A DNA stretch of 64,000 bases from a bacterium M00.F.Ca.ET.205.01.1.1 (GTDB taxonomy: Bacteria > Pseudomonadota > Alphaproteobacteria > Rhizobiales > Rhizobiaceae): NCBI GenBank assembly GCA_004791255.1, contig SRUQ01000002.1:310001-374000 (forward strand), in the 5' to 3' direction. Made by a program: the position numbers and the translations under genes. This document shows positions 26,594-36,242 of the stretch, one piece after another. The first letter of the stretch is position 1, and every line of letters begins with the position of its first letter. The notes below the pieces were generated by a model that did not search any database, was not told the DNA's origin, and worked only from the letters and a program-made list of their open reading frames with translations.

Positions 26594-27442
26594 TCAGATG
26601 TCGAAGCTGACCACCTGGTCCATCGTCTGCGAAGGCAGAAGCTGGTCCATCTGGCGGGAGGGCTGGTCGCAGCCGGTTTCGCCGACGACGCGGGCCGGCA
26701 CGCCCGCAACCGTCTTGTTGTGCGGCACCGGCGACAGCACCACCGAGCCGGCGGCGATCTTCGAGCAATGACCGATTTCGATGTTGCCAAGGATCTTGGC
26801 GCCGGCGCCGATCAGCACGCCACGGCGGATCTTGGGATGACGGTCGCCGCCGGCCTTGCCGGTGCCGCCAAGCGTCACGCCATGCAGGATCGACACATCG
26901 TCCTCAATGACCGCGGTCTCACCGACGACGAGGCCGGTGGCGTGGTCGATGAAGATACCCTTGCCAATGCGGGCGGCCGGATTGATGTCGGTCTGGAACA
27001 CCGCGGACGAGCGGCTCTGCAGGTAGAGCGCGAAATCCTTGCGACCCTGGATCCACAGCCAGTGCGCCAGCCTGTGCGTCTGGATGGCATGAAAACCCTT
27101 GAAGTAGAGCACCGGCATGATGAAGCGATCGCAGGCCGGGTCGCGGTCGTAATAGGCCTGGATGTCGACGCGCACGGTCGTCGGCCATTCCTTGTCGTCG
27201 GCCAGCATCGACTTGAAGGTCTGGCGGATGAGGTCGGAACCGATATCCTGGTGCGCCAGCCGCTCGGCGATGCGGTGGATGACGGCCTCTTCCAGGCTCT
27301 CCTGGTTGAGGATCGTCGAATAGAGGAAGGCCGCGAGCAGCGGGTCGCGGTTGACCGCTTCCATCGCCTCGTCGCGGATCGAGCGCCAGATCGGATCGAC
27401 CGGCTGCAGCGTGCTGTGGCGGGAAATGCTGATGCTGTTCAT
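26594..27442 (-). CDS. cysE: Serine O-acetyltransferase
   Basis: A 282-residue enzyme that acetylates L-serine with acetyl-CoA, the first step of cysteine synthesis. The N-terminal helical domain contains the conserved DPA-x-x-x-FI motif (DPACDRFIMPVLYFKGFHAIQ) and FQTDINPAARIGKGIFIDHATG opens the hexapeptide beta-helix with the catalytic aspartate and histidine. GGDRHPKIRRGVLIGAGAKILGN completes it. The C-terminal tail ends FDI, the isoleucine end that docks into CysK in the cysteine synthase complex. I start at ATG 27442. Confidence 0.95.
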   Translation of the reverse strand: MNSISISRHSTLQPVDPIWRSIRDEAMEAVNRDPLLAAFLYSTILNQESLEEAVIHRIAERLAHQDIGSDLIRQTFKSMLADDKEWPTTVRVDIQAYYDRDPACDRFIMPVLYFKGFHAIQTHRLAHWLWIQGRKDFALYLQSRSSAVFQTDINPAARIGKGIFIDHATGLVVGETAVIEDDVSILHGVTLGGTGKAGGDRHPKIRRGVLIGAGAKILGNIEIGHCSKIAAGSVVLSPVPHNKTVAGVPARVVGETGCDQPSRQMDQLLPSQTMDQVVSFDI

Positions 27443-27575
27443 CGACGTCTCGTCCTGCGTCCTGCCGGCTTGCCTGTTTTCTGGCCGCACATATAAGCCA
27501 GTTCATAGCATGATTGAACTCAATTTTCCTTAGTGCATTGTCAAATGGATTTGGTTCACGGGAATTCAAGCAACG

Positions 27576-28184
27576 ATGGCAAACGAACCCTTGATCGACG
27601 ATGCCCTGAAAAACGAGCTGTCGGCGCTCTATCGAGCCGGGGAGCGACACTATCACGGGCTCGCTCATATCGAGGCCATGCTGGCGTTGGCCGAGGACTA
27701 TCGCGGAGCACTCGGCGATCCCGAGGCCGTCGAGGCGGCGATCTGGTTTCACGATGCCATCTACGACAGCCGGGCCAAGGACAATGAGGCGCGAAGCGCT
27801 GCCCTCGCCTCGGAAAAACTCGGCGGCCGTATTGATGCCGGGCGGCTCGGCCGCATCCACGCGATGATCCTCGCCACCGCCACCCACCAATTGCCCGATT
27901 TCACCAACGACGGGTTCATCAGGGATGCCGCGCTGTTCCTCGACATGGACCTGTCGATCCTGGGCGCCGCGCCTGACGCCTTCGACGCCTACGAACGCGC
28001 GGTTCGCCTGGAATATGGCTGGGTGGAGGAGGCGATGTGGCGGGCTGGTCGCGGCGCGGTCCTGAACGGTTTCCTTACCCGCCCGCACATCTTCCACACC
28101 GAGGAATTCCGCCTGCGGTTGGAGCCGCAGGCGCGGCTGAACCTGGCCCGGTCGCTGGAGGCGCTTGCTACGGACAAGGGCTGA
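27576..28184 (+). CDS. Metal-dependent HD-superfamily phosphohydrolase
   Basis: A 202-residue protein with HD-domain metal ligands: the histidine in YHGLAHIEAML (about 26-36), HD in AIWFHDAIYD (about 66), the ATATHQ histidine (about 108) and the acid in FLDMDLSILG (about 128). It belongs to the group of predicted N-terminal-extension-free HD hydrolases, some of which act on nucleotides. The substrate is unknown. Its TGA abuts the TCA of the convergent gene with no spacer. Confidence 0.85.
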   Translation: MANEPLIDDALKNELSALYRAGERHYHGLAHIEAMLALAEDYRGALGDPEAVEAAIWFHDAIYDSRAKDNEARSAALASEKLGGRIDAGRLGRIHAMILATATHQLPDFTNDGFIRDAALFLDMDLSILGAAPDAFDAYERAVRLEYGWVEEAMWRAGRGAVLNGFLTRPHIFHTEEFRLRLEPQARLNLARSLEALATDKG

Positions 28185-28553
28185 TCAGGTAAAGGCGCCT
28201 ATCGTTGACGCCATGGCAACCAGGACGCCAAAGCCTGCCGCCACCGAAAGGCCGTTGAGAATGATCCCCAGCAGGCCGAGCGCGCGATTGTCGTTCGAAC
28301 GCACCAGCGCCATGAAGCCGAAGACGAGGCCGGTGATATGCGCCAAAGGCGCAGCCAACAGAAACACGGCCATGAAAAACCACGTGGCGCCGTCTTGGAC
28401 CAGCTGAGATGCGTTGCTCGGCATCGCCACCAAGATGGTGATGGCAAGCATCCCGGCCGCAAATGCGCACAGCGCCAGGACCACGGAGCGTTTGCCAAAT
28501 CTGCCCTGCACGACCGCACCCGGCGCGTCTGCGGTTCTTCCCCACTGTGCCAC
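28185..28553 (-). CDS. Small membrane protein, unknown
   Basis: A 122-residue protein with three membrane segments (about 24-44, 57-80, 92-116) and a short basic N-terminal tail. The pattern resembles DUF4190-type membrane proteins, a weak match. It is convergent with the HD hydrolase gene, the two stops sharing TGATCA. No function can be given. Confidence 0.6.
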   Translation of the reverse strand: MAQWGRTADAPGAVVQGRFGKRSVVLALCAFAAGMLAITILVAMPSNASQLVQDGATWFFMAVFLLAAPLAHITGLVFGFMALVRSNDNRALGLLGIILNGLSVAAGFGVLVAMASTIGAFT

Positions 28554-28577
28554 TGTCGCCTACCCCCTGCCGCCCGC

Positions 28578-29345
28578 TCAGAGCGGGTTTTCGGTATAAA
28601 ACTCCAGCACCCGCTGCTTGAGGGTCTTGTCCCCGACCGCAAGCATATGATCGCGGCCCTCGATATGAAAGGCCCAGGCATCGGGCATGAGCGCCGCGAG
28701 CTCGTCTGGCGAGCCGCCAATGTCATCCGTCGTGCCGACCGCGACCAGCGTCGGCTGGGCGATGCGGGCGATATCGCCCTCGCTCAGCAGTTCCCGCGAG
28801 GTGGCGATGCAGGCGGCGAGCGCCCGGCGGTCGCTGCGGGTCTGGTCGGCGAAGGCGCGAAACGAGCGGCCGCGCGGATGGGTGGTCGTCGCCGGGTCGT
28901 CGGCAAGAAGAGCCGCGGCGATCGGATCCCAGTCACCGACGCCGTCGATCATGCCGATGCCGAGGCCGCCGAAGACCAGCGTCGCCACCTTGTCGGGATC
29001 CGACAGCGCCAGAAACGCCGCTATGCGCGCGCCCATCGAATAGCCCATGACATGGGCCCGCCCGATGCCGAGATGGTCGAGCAAGGCGGCGGCGTCAGAA
29101 GCCATCCTGGCCGGCGTGTAGTCGGCCTCGTCATAGCTTTTCGACGATGAGCCATGGCCGCGATTGTCGAAGGCTATGGCGCGGTAGCCGGCATCGTTCA
29201 GCGTCTTGAACCAGCCGGGCGACACCCAATTGACATAGTGGCTTGAGGCAAAGCCATGGATCATCAGCACCGGGTCACCCTCTCCCGATGCCGGCTGGCG
29301 GTCGAGAAAGGCAAGATCGAAGCCATCATGGGAGAAGAACTGCAT
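28578..29345 (-). CDS. Alpha/beta-hydrolase
   Basis: A 255-residue hydrolase. The oxyanion HGF motif (LMIHGFASS, near 29) is followed by the nucleophile elbow GYSMGA (serine about 102), an acid in VAVGTTDD and the catalytic histidine in GRDHMLAVG near the C-terminus. The set fits a soluble esterase or haloalkane-type hydrolase of unknown substrate. ATG 29345 or 29357 may start it; the difference is four residues. It is the third gene of a leftward set after the cold-shock and DUF192 genes. Confidence 0.88.
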   Translation of the reverse strand: MQFFSHDGFDLAFLDRQPASGEGDPVLMIHGFASSHYVNWVSPGWFKTLNDAGYRAIAFDNRGHGSSSKSYDEADYTPARMASDAAALLDHLGIGRAHVMGYSMGARIAAFLALSDPDKVATLVFGGLGIGMIDGVGDWDPIAAALLADDPATTTHPRGRSFRAFADQTRSDRRALAACIATSRELLSEGDIARIAQPTLVAVGTTDDIGGSPDELAALMPDAWAFHIEGRDHMLAVGDKTLKQRVLEFYTENPL

Positions 29346-29365
29346 CGGCGATTCCACTTCGGCGC

Positions 29366-29926
29366 TCAGCCGCCGCCATTTGGCGCGTCACCATTGTCCG
29401 CCGGCGGCACGCCGGGACCGGAGACGGTGCCGATGGCCGGATGGCGCAACAGGTCGCCATATTCGATGCCATTCGCGGTGGCGGTGCCGGCCTTGAGCTC
29501 GAGCACGAAACGCACGGGCACGCCGGGTGAAATGACGGCTTCCGATTGCGGTTCACCCTGCTTGATCGCCCGAATCTTGCCGTCCTGGCCGATGAAGATC
29601 AGGTCGAGGGGCATCGGCGTGTTCTTCATCCAGAAGCCGACCTGCTGCTGGATCGGGAAGACGAACAGCATGCCATGGTCGTCAGCCATGTCCTGGCGAT
29701 ACATCAGGCCGGCCTCCCGCTCCATATCGGTGTCGGCGACTTCGATGGAAAAGGAGCGATCGCCGCCTTTTGTCACCACGACCAGCCGTGCCGGGTCGAC
29801 CGGGAGAACCATTGCCCGGCTGTCGGCCGAGGTTGGCTGCTGGGAATAAAAGAAGGCGCCCGCGGCGACAATTGCAGCAATCAAGGCGCACAGCGCACCC
29901 GCCGCCAGCCAGTTCCTGTGAACCAT
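29366..29926 (-). CDS. DUF192-domain exported protein
   Basis: A 186-residue protein with an N-terminal membrane anchor or signal (about 8-28) and a DUF192 domain at about 45-165: [20 protein letters not shown], then [17 protein letters not shown] are its hallmarks. DUF192 proteins are small periplasmic or secreted beta proteins of unknown role, linked to stress in some archaea. It lies 26 bp downstream of the cold-shock gene, an arrangement common in Rhizobiales. Confidence 0.9.
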   Translation of the reverse strand: MVHRNWLAAGALCALIAAIVAAGAFFYSQQPTSADSRAMVLPVDPARLVVVTKGGDRSFSIEVADTDMEREAGLMYRQDMADDHGMLFVFPIQQQVGFWMKNTPMPLDLIFIGQDGKIRAIKQGEPQSEAVISPGVPVRFVLELKAGTATANGIEYGDLLRHPAIGTVSGPGVPPADNGDAPNGGG

Positions 29927-29952
29927 GCAAAATCCTCGGCCGGGAAATCGTC

Positions 29953-30549
29953 CTAGTGCGAAACCGGCAAGGTGCCCATATCAGGGTGAATTTCGGCAGC
30001 CATAAGGCCCTTGTCGCCGCGCCCGAAACGAACCAGCACGACCTGCCCGGGCCGAAGCTCGGTGATGCCATAGCGGCGCAAGGTCTCCATGTGGACGAAA
30101 ATGTCCTCGGTACCCTCGCCACGGGTCAGGAAGCCGAATCCCTTGGTGCGGTTGAACCACTTCACCAGGGCGCGTTCGAGACCGCTCTCCGGCGTCACCG
30201 AAACATGCGTGCGCTGCTCCTGCATTTCAGCTGGATGAACCGCGGTGGTGACATCCATGGAGAGCACCCGGAAGGCCTGCAGCCCGCGATCACCCTGCCT
30301 GACAAGGCAAACCACGCGCGCACCTTCCAGAGCAGTCTGGAAACCGTCGCGCCGAAGACATGTCACATGGAGGAGGATATCGCCCGAAACGCCGTCATCC
30401 GGGAGGATGAAGCCGTAGCCCTTGGCCACATCGAACCATTTTATGGCGCCGGCTATTTCGGTCAGGTCAGCGGCATCGCCGCCTTCGTCTCGCTGCAGGG
30501 CGTCGGCAAGGGTTCCGGCCCGCCCCGTCAAAGAGGCCTTTTCCCCCAT
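29953..30549 (-). CDS. Double cold-shock-domain protein
   Basis: A 198-residue protein with two cold-shock domains joined by a linker. Domain one (about 34-100) has [15 protein letters not shown] and domain two (about 125-195) has [15 protein letters not shown], both with the RNP1 type KGFGFI/L and partial RNP2 (DILLHV, DIFVHM). They bind single-stranded RNA or DNA and act as chaperones. The AAAGGGGGCG motif upstream of the ATG is a strong Shine-Dalgarno. It heads the set with DUF192 and the hydrolase. Confidence 0.93.
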   Translation of the reverse strand: MGEKASLTGRAGTLADALQRDEGGDAADLTEIAGAIKWFDVAKGYGFILPDDGVSGDILLHVTCLRRDGFQTALEGARVVCLVRQGDRGLQAFRVLSMDVTTAVHPAEMQEQRTHVSVTPESGLERALVKWFNRTKGFGFLTRGEGTEDIFVHMETLRRYGITELRPGQVVLVRFGRGDKGLMAAEIHPDMGTLPVSH

Positions 30550-30768
30550 AAGAACGCCCCCTTTGTTTCAAGAACACCGCAACTGATTCTTGACACCAGA
30601 TTAACACCGCGGCTTCCGGTGAGTGCAAGACCTGACGTGCCTTTTTTCACGGTTCATTCGACGAATACCGGGTTTGTTCTTTGCCGGCACTGTCCGCCGC
30701 CCGGCGATTGCCCTTTGGCCACCCCGCCCCTATGTTGCGCCGCAACCCAACATGTCGAGGAAAAACAC

Positions 30769-31209
30769 ATGCGCTATCTGCACACCATGGTTCGCGTCGC
30801 CGATGTCGATGCCTCGCTCGATTTCTACTGCAACAAGCTCGGCCTCAAGGAAGTGCGCCGCTACGAAAGCGAGCAAGGCCGCTTCACGCTGATCTTCCTC
30901 GCTGCCTCCGAGGACGAGCAGAGCGGCATCGCCGACAAGGCGCCGCTGGTCGAGTTGACCTACAATTGGGACCCGGAAGATTACAAAGGCGGCCGCAATT
31001 TCGGCCACCTCGCTTATGAGGTCGACGACATCTACGCCACCTGCCAGCACTTGATGGACAAGGGCGTCATCATCAACCGGCCGCCACGCGACGGCAACAT
31101 GGCCTTCATCCGGTCACCGGACGGCATCTCGATCGAGCTTCTGCAGAAGGGCCCGGCCAAGGCCAAGGCCGAACCCTGGGCCTCGATGGCAAACACCGGA
31201 AGCTGGTAA
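30769..31209 (+). CDS. gloA: Lactoylglutathione lyase (glyoxalase I)
   Basis: A 146-residue enzyme that isomerises the methylglyoxal-glutathione hemithioacetal to S-lactoylglutathione. The metal ligands are visible at H5 (RYLHTMVRV), E62 (LVELTYN), H80 (NFGHLAYE) and E123 (ISIELLQ). The short nickel-type bacterial length fits. The ATG at 30769 follows GAGG. It is divergent from the cold-shock gene, with 219 bp between, in which I see no clear motif. Confidence 0.95.
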   Translation: MRYLHTMVRVADVDASLDFYCNKLGLKEVRRYESEQGRFTLIFLAASEDEQSGIADKAPLVELTYNWDPEDYKGGRNFGHLAYEVDDIYATCQHLMDKGVIINRPPRDGNMAFIRSPDGISIELLQKGPAKAKAEPWASMANTGSW

Positions 31210-31349
31210 AAACCCGCCCGGCATCGGACGGGCAGTGCCCGGCGCCTCTGGCGTTCCACGGGACGGCGCCTATCTATCAGGCTTGTCGCGGCCGCTGTGC
31301 GGCGTCCGCGTCGCCACGCTAACGGGCATTCGCCCGCGGAGATCCATTC

Positions 31350-31643
31350 ATGCCGACCAGCCATGCCGATGTCGCCACGGAGCATGCCAGCCGCTACCTG
31401 CAGCAGCTCTGCAAGCACTGGGCTCACAAATTTCCCGTCGAATTCGATCCGCACCACGGCACGATCGACCTGACGTCGATGGGACGCACCGTCATGGATG
31501 CCGATGCGGCGGCGCTGCACATTACGGTATCGACCGAAGAAGGCGGATCGCTGGAGCGCCTGGAAAGCGTCGTCGCCGATCACATCAAGCGCTTTGCCTT
31601 CCGCGAAGAGCTTAGCTTCGAGTGGAAGCAGGCCGCAGCATAG
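31350..31643 (+). CDS. DUF2218-domain protein
   Basis: A 97-residue cytoplasmic protein of the DUF2218 family: HASRYLQQLCKHWAHKFPVE at the N-terminus and ESVVADHIKRFAFREEL near the C-terminus. These conserved positions are seen next to metal or siderophore genes in other bacteria, but no such neighbour is present here. GGAGATCC precedes the ATG. No function is known. Confidence 0.85.
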   Translation: MPTSHADVATEHASRYLQQLCKHWAHKFPVEFDPHHGTIDLTSMGRTVMDADAAALHITVSTEEGGSLERLESVVADHIKRFAFREELSFEWKQAAA

Positions 31644-31655
31644 GCCCAGGGATTT

Positions 31656-32213
31656 TCAACCCTCGGCCTCCTTGCCCATCTCGAGCAGCGCCAGCACCGA
31701 GCGCCAGTTGCGCGCGGTGCCCGGCACTTTGAGGACACGCGGAATGAGATTGGCAAACACCGATTTGCCGAGCCCGTCCGGCGCGCTGAGGTAGAGCACG
31801 TCGCCCTTGACCTCGAACCGCTCGGGGCCGGTGCATTTTTCGGCCAGCCGCGCCACCTCGTCGGCGGTCGGTTCGCGCTCCAGCGCATAGGCGTGGAGCT
31901 TCGTGTGGTCGGCGGCCGCTTCGGGATAGGGATTTTCGCTGAGCAGCCGTTCGAACCATGCGAGGTCGCGCACCATGATGCGCGAATGAAAGCCCCATTT
32001 CTTCTCGAACGCCGCCTCGATCTGTTTGGTCAGCGCGGCCGCGTCCCCCGTCATGGCGCGGAACACCGCATTGCCGCTCTGCACATAGGTGGCGACGCCG
32101 GAAAAACCGAGATCCTCGAAGAACGAGCGCAGTTCCGCCATTTTGACGATGCGGTTGCCGCCGACATTGATGCCGGAAAACAGGGCGATGAACGTCTTTG
32201 CGCGCTCGCTCAT
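31656..32213 (-). CDS. DUF1697-family protein
   Basis: A 185-residue protein of the DUF1697 family, recognised by FIALFSGINVGGNRIVKMAEL at the start and VATYVQSGNAVF and TARNWRSVLALLEM later. Structures of relatives show a tandem ferredoxin-like fold; the function is unknown. It overlaps the end of ilvA by 4 bp, so the two are co-translated. Confidence 0.9.
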   Translation of the reverse strand: MSERAKTFIALFSGINVGGNRIVKMAELRSFFEDLGFSGVATYVQSGNAVFRAMTGDAAALTKQIEAAFEKKWGFHSRIMVRDLAWFERLLSENPYPEAAADHTKLHAYALEREPTADEVARLAEKCTGPERFEVKGDVLYLSAPDGLGKSVFANLIPRVLKVPGTARNWRSVLALLEMGKEAEG

Positions 32214-33466
32214 ATGATGAACCCCGCCAGGGTCTCGTTGTCGGTGATGTCCTGATACTGGACGCCCTCGGCTTCGAAGTTCGCTTTCAGCAGGTCGAAA
32301 TTGCGGCGGTCCTTGGTCTCGATGCCGATCAGCACGGAACCGAAATTGCGCGCCGATTTCTTCAAATATTCGAAGCGGGCGATGTCGTCGTCGGGACCCA
32401 GCATTTCGAGGAAATCGCGCAGCGCGCCCGGCCGCTGCGGAAAGCGGATGATGAAGTATTTTTTCAGGCCCTCGAAGCGCAGCGCCCGCTCCTTCACGTC
32501 AGGCAGCCGCTCGAAGTCGAAATTGCCGCCTGAAACCACCGCCACGATGGTCTTACCGCGGATTTCCTTCTTCGAGAAATCCTTCAGCGCATCAATGGTC
32601 AGCGCCCCGGCCGGCTCCAGCACCACGCCTTCGATGTTGAGCATCTCGATCATCGTCGCGCACAGCCGGTTTTCCGGGATCAGGCGCACGGTGTCGGCGG
32701 GAAAATCCTTGAGATGCCGCAAGGGCTCGCGGCCGATCTCGGCAACCGCCGCGCCGTCGACGAAATTGTCGACCTTGGCGAGCTTCAGCCGCTTTCCCGC
32801 CGCCAAGCTGTCGCGCAGGCTCGGCGCGCCGGCGGGCTCGCAAAAGACGAAGCGGGCCTCGCGGCGCTGATCGGCGAAGTAATGGGTGACGCCGGCGGCG
32901 AGCCCACCGCCGCCAACCGGCAACATGACGATGTCGGGCATGCGCGCGCCCGGCATCTGATCTGCGATTTCATAGGCGACGGTCGCCTGCCCCTCGATGA
33001 TGTCCTTGTGGTCGAAGGGCGGCACCATGTGGGCGCCGGTGCTTTCGGTGAACTCGAAGGCGGCGCGGTAGCAATCGTCGAAGAAATCGCCGACCAGCCT
33101 GATCTCGACGAAGTCGCCGCCGAACAGCCGGGTCTTGTCGATCTTCTGCTGCGGTGTGGTCACCGGCATGAAAACCACGCCCTTCTTGCCGAAATGGCGG
33201 CAGACGAAGGCAAAGCCCTGGGCGTGATTGCCGGCCGAGGCGCAGACGAACAGTTCGGCTTGGTTGCCCTCGCCAAGCGCCTTGCGGAAGAAATTGAAGG
33301 CGCCGCGGATCTTGTAGGACCGCACCGGGCTCAAATCCTCTCGTTTCAAAAGCACCCGCGCCCCGGTTTTCTTCGACAGATAGTCGTTTTCCTGCAGGGG
33401 CGTTTCCGGAAAGATCTTGCGGATCGCTGCGGCGGCGACAGCGACACGGGAAGAGAAACTGTTCAT
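32210..33466 (-). CDS. ilvA: Threonine ammonia-lyase (threonine deaminase)
   Basis: A 418-residue PLP enzyme that converts threonine to 2-oxobutanoate and ammonia, the first step of isoleucine synthesis. The PLP lysine is K52 in RSYKIRGAFNFF; the glycine-rich phosphate loop LPVGGGGLAAG is near 186. The C-terminal part (from about 330) carries one ACT-like regulatory domain (RPGALRDFLEML and GSVLIGIE), so it is the single-ACT form rather than the long biosynthetic enzyme. The ATG at 33466 gives a standard N-terminus. Confidence 0.92.
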   Translation of the reverse strand: MNSFSSRVAVAAAAIRKIFPETPLQENDYLSKKTGARVLLKREDLSPVRSYKIRGAFNFFRKALGEGNQAELFVCASAGNHAQGFAFVCRHFGKKGVVFMPVTTPQQKIDKTRLFGGDFVEIRLVGDFFDDCYRAAFEFTESTGAHMVPPFDHKDIIEGQATVAYEIADQMPGARMPDIVMLPVGGGGLAAGVTHYFADQRREARFVFCEPAGAPSLRDSLAAGKRLKLAKVDNFVDGAAVAEIGREPLRHLKDFPADTVRLIPENRLCATMIEMLNIEGVVLEPAGALTIDALKDFSKKEIRGKTIVAVVSGGNFDFERLPDVKERALRFEGLKKYFIIRFPQRPGALRDFLEMLGPDDDIARFEYLKKSARNFGSVLIGIETKDRRNFDLLKANFEAEGVQYQDITDNETLAGFII

Positions 33467-33837
33467 CGGAAACCACCTTGTACCGCATCGTCGGCGGATC
33501 TGACCTGGATTGGCGACACGCTATCGCATATCCCCGACGATGAAGCCATTGCGCACCCGTTTGCGCCTCGCCGCAACGAGCAATCACGGAATCGCGGCAA
33601 GCACTTGCAGGGATTTGTTCATGTCGGGCGTCGCCTGCCTGATATTCCGGCTGCTCTGCTGGACCTCCGCGGTGACGGCATTCTGGCTTTTGCGCAACAG
33701 TGTCCTGGCCGTCGCCGGACGCCGACCACATTTCGGCTGGAGGCGACTTACTTCTGCCGCACTTGGGCTGTCGGGGAGGTCCCGGGGGCAATCAGCCTTG
33801 GGCCGCAGTGGGCCTTGGCCGGAATGGAATTTCAGAC
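33467..33837. other. 371-bp intergenic region
   Basis: It lies between divergent ilvA and the first lipoprotein hydrolase gene and should hold both promoters. Open frames run through it on both strands but look like extensions of the neighbouring genes. I see no palindrome or leader peptide rich in branched-chain codons. Confidence 0.4.
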
Positions 33838-34911
33838 GTGGCGTTGAAGAAGACAGTTGCCCTTGCCCTTGCCCTGCTCGTCGCGGGCTGCGCCGGCCAG
33901 CAGACGCAGGAGTTGCTCGGCAGCGCCGTCGTCGCCACGCCGGTGACGGAAATTTCGGGCAATCACTCGATCTTCATCGCCACGACGCGCAAGAAATCGG
34001 ACGATCCGAACAAGGTATTCGACGGCGAACGCTCGGCCACGCTGAACTACGCCCGCGTCAGCGTCACCGTGCCGGGCATCCACGAGACCGGTCAGATCGA
34101 GCGCCGCTCGCGTGGCAGCTCAAATGACCCGGCCAAATACTTCATGGCTTCCGAAGTCGTCGGCTACGACGCACAGCCGAAATTCTCCTCGGCGCTCAAC
34201 ACCGATATCGCGGCGCGCGGCGGCCGCGTCATGGTCTTCGTCCACGGCTACAACACCGGCTTCGACGACGCGGTCTACCGCCTGACCCAGATCGTCCACG
34301 ATTCCGGCTATCCCGGCACGCCAGTGCTGTTTTCCTGGGCCTCTGGCGCCAAGACCACCGACTACGTCTATGACAAGGAAAGTGCGAGTGCCGCACGCGA
34401 CCAGCTCGAAGTGACCTTGCGCATGCTTGAGCAGTCCGGCGCGCGGCGCATCGACATTGTCGCGCATTCGATGGGAACCTGGGTGACGATGGAAACGCTG
34501 CGCCAGATGGCCATCAGCGGCGACCGTAATTTGGGCGGCAAGCTGGGCGACGTGGTGCTGGCGTCGCCCGACATCGATGTCGACGTGTTCAAGAGCCAGA
34601 TGCGCCGCTACGGCAAACCCGACAAGCCGTTTATCCTGCTGTTGTCGGACGACGACCGTGCGCTGAGGCTTTCCGGCCTGATCGCCGGTTCGCGGCCGCG
34701 TGTCGGCGACTACAAGGATGCCGCCGATCTCGCCACCTACGGCGTGACCGTCGTCGACCTCTCCAAGGTCAAGGGATCGGACAGCTTCAACCATACGAAA
34801 TTCGCCGACAATCCCGAGCTGGTGAAGATGATCGGACAGCGGCTGCGCGAGGACGATGGATTTGCCAGTGACCGTGACGTGACGGACCGCATCGGCCAGC
34901 TCGGACAATAG
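33838..34911 (+). CDS. Lipoprotein alpha/beta-hydrolase (DUF900-like), copy 1
   Basis: A 357-residue envelope lipoprotein. GTG 33838 opens a signal ending in the lipobox LLVAGC with lipidated C18. The hydrolase domain has VMVFVHGYNTGFDD (oxyanion region), VLFSWASGAK and the nucleophile elbow VAHSMGTW, the pattern of DUF900 esterase/lipase-like proteins. It is a tandem paralogue of the next gene, sharing long stretches such as PGTPVLFSWAS and LASPDIDVD. The GTG start is chosen because it alone gives a short lipoprotein signal. The substrate is unknown. Confidence 0.82.
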   Translation: MALKKTVALALALLVAGCAGQQTQELLGSAVVATPVTEISGNHSIFIATTRKKSDDPNKVFDGERSATLNYARVSVTVPGIHETGQIERRSRGSSNDPAKYFMASEVVGYDAQPKFSSALNTDIAARGGRVMVFVHGYNTGFDDAVYRLTQIVHDSGYPGTPVLFSWASGAKTTDYVYDKESASAARDQLEVTLRMLEQSGARRIDIVAHSMGTWVTMETLRQMAISGDRNLGGKLGDVVLASPDIDVDVFKSQMRRYGKPDKPFILLLSDDDRALRLSGLIAGSRPRVGDYKDAADLATYGVTVVDLSKVKGSDSFNHTKFADNPELVKMIGQRLREDDGFASDRDVTDRIGQLGQ

Positions 34912-35054
34912 GTGCGTTGCCGCGGGTGTCGTCGTGCGTGGACGGCAATGCGGCGGCATCGGACCACTTTGTACTGGACCGCGCCCTGCTCTGGCTTTAT
35001 CGGAAGAGACAGCGACGTCATGCATTTGACGTCCCCCGTTTCGGGAGCCGGCGC

Positions 35055-36218
35055 GTGAGCGTGCGTTTGAAGAGTTCCGTCGTTCTCGCGCTTGCGTTGC
35101 TCGTTGCCGGCTGCGCCGGGCGGAACACCCATGATCTGCTCAACAAGACGGCAGTCACGGTCGCCGCGTCCGACATCGCGGCCACTCACGAGATTTTCGT
35201 TGCCACGACCCGCCAGAAGGCAACCAAAGACCCGCGACAGGTCTTCGATGGCGACCGCTCGCTGACGACCAGCTTCGCCCGCGTCGACGTTACCGTTCCG
35301 AAGACCCATCAGGTCGGCCAGATCGAGCGCGCCAAGGGGTCCGCCAACAGCAACCCGGCCAAGGATTTCACCGCCAAGGACGTCACCTACTACGAGGGCG
35401 CGCCGCAATTCGCCAAGGCGGTCGGCGCCGATATCGCCATGCGCGGCGACCGCGCGCTGGTGTTCGTGCACGGCTTCAACAACGGCTTCGACGACGGCAT
35501 CTACCGGCTGACGCAGATCGCCCACGACACCAAATATCCGGGCACGCCGGTGCTGTTCTCATGGGCGTCGAGCGCCAAGACGACGGGTTATATCTACGAT
35601 AAGGACAGTTCCACCGCCGCGCGCGACGATCTAGAGGCCACGCTCAGGATGCTGTCCAAGACGCGTGTGAAGAGTATCGACATCATCGCCCATTCGATGG
35701 GGACCTGGCTGACGATGGAGGCGCTGCGCCAGCTCGCCATCACCGGCGACCGTGACCTCGGCGGCAAGCTCGGCTACGTCATCCTCGCTTCGCCCGATAT
35801 CGATGTCGACATCTTCAAGAAGCAGATGATCCGCTACGGCAAGCCTGACAAGCCGTTCGCGATCCTGCTTTCGGGTGACGACCGCGCCCTCAAGCTTTCG
35901 TCCCTTATTTCAGGCGACAAGCCGCGCGTCGGCGACTATGGCAATGCCGCCGACCTTGCCAGCTATGGCGTATCGGTGGTCGACCTTACTCAGGCCAAGG
36001 GCGGCGACGGCCTCAACCACGCCAAATTCGCCGACAATCCAATCCTGGTGCAGCTGCTGGGCAACCGCTTGCGGGCGCCGGCCGGACTGGCTTCGGACGA
36101 ACCCGATGCCAACCAGCTCAACAATCTCGGCCAAGGCCTCGGCAAGGCGGTCGGCTCTGTCGCCGAGATCGTCATCACCACGCCGTTCAAGGTACTGACG
36201 ATAGCGACAGGTGGTTGA
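35055..36218 (+). CDS. Lipoprotein alpha/beta-hydrolase (DUF900-like), copy 2
   Basis: A 387-residue paralogue of the gene 143 bp upstream. GTG 35055 follows GGGAG and opens a signal with the same LLVAGC lipobox. The hydrolase motifs ALVFVHGFNNGFDD, VLFSWASSAKTTG and IAHSMGTWL are kept. It is longer at the C-terminus, with about 35 extra residues after the shared FADNP segment ending in a hydrophobic tail. The pair arose by tandem duplication and has since diverged; the retained catalytic residues suggest both are active. Confidence 0.82.
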   Translation: MSVRLKSSVVLALALLVAGCAGRNTHDLLNKTAVTVAASDIAATHEIFVATTRQKATKDPRQVFDGDRSLTTSFARVDVTVPKTHQVGQIERAKGSANSNPAKDFTAKDVTYYEGAPQFAKAVGADIAMRGDRALVFVHGFNNGFDDGIYRLTQIAHDTKYPGTPVLFSWASSAKTTGYIYDKDSSTAARDDLEATLRMLSKTRVKSIDIIAHSMGTWLTMEALRQLAITGDRDLGGKLGYVILASPDIDVDIFKKQMIRYGKPDKPFAILLSGDDRALKLSSLISGDKPRVGDYGNAADLASYGVSVVDLTQAKGGDGLNHAKFADNPILVQLLGNRLRAPAGLASDEPDANQLNNLGQGLGKAVGSVAEIVITTPFKVLTIATGG

Positions 36219-36242
36219 AACGGCGGCGCCGCCGGCTTCAGC

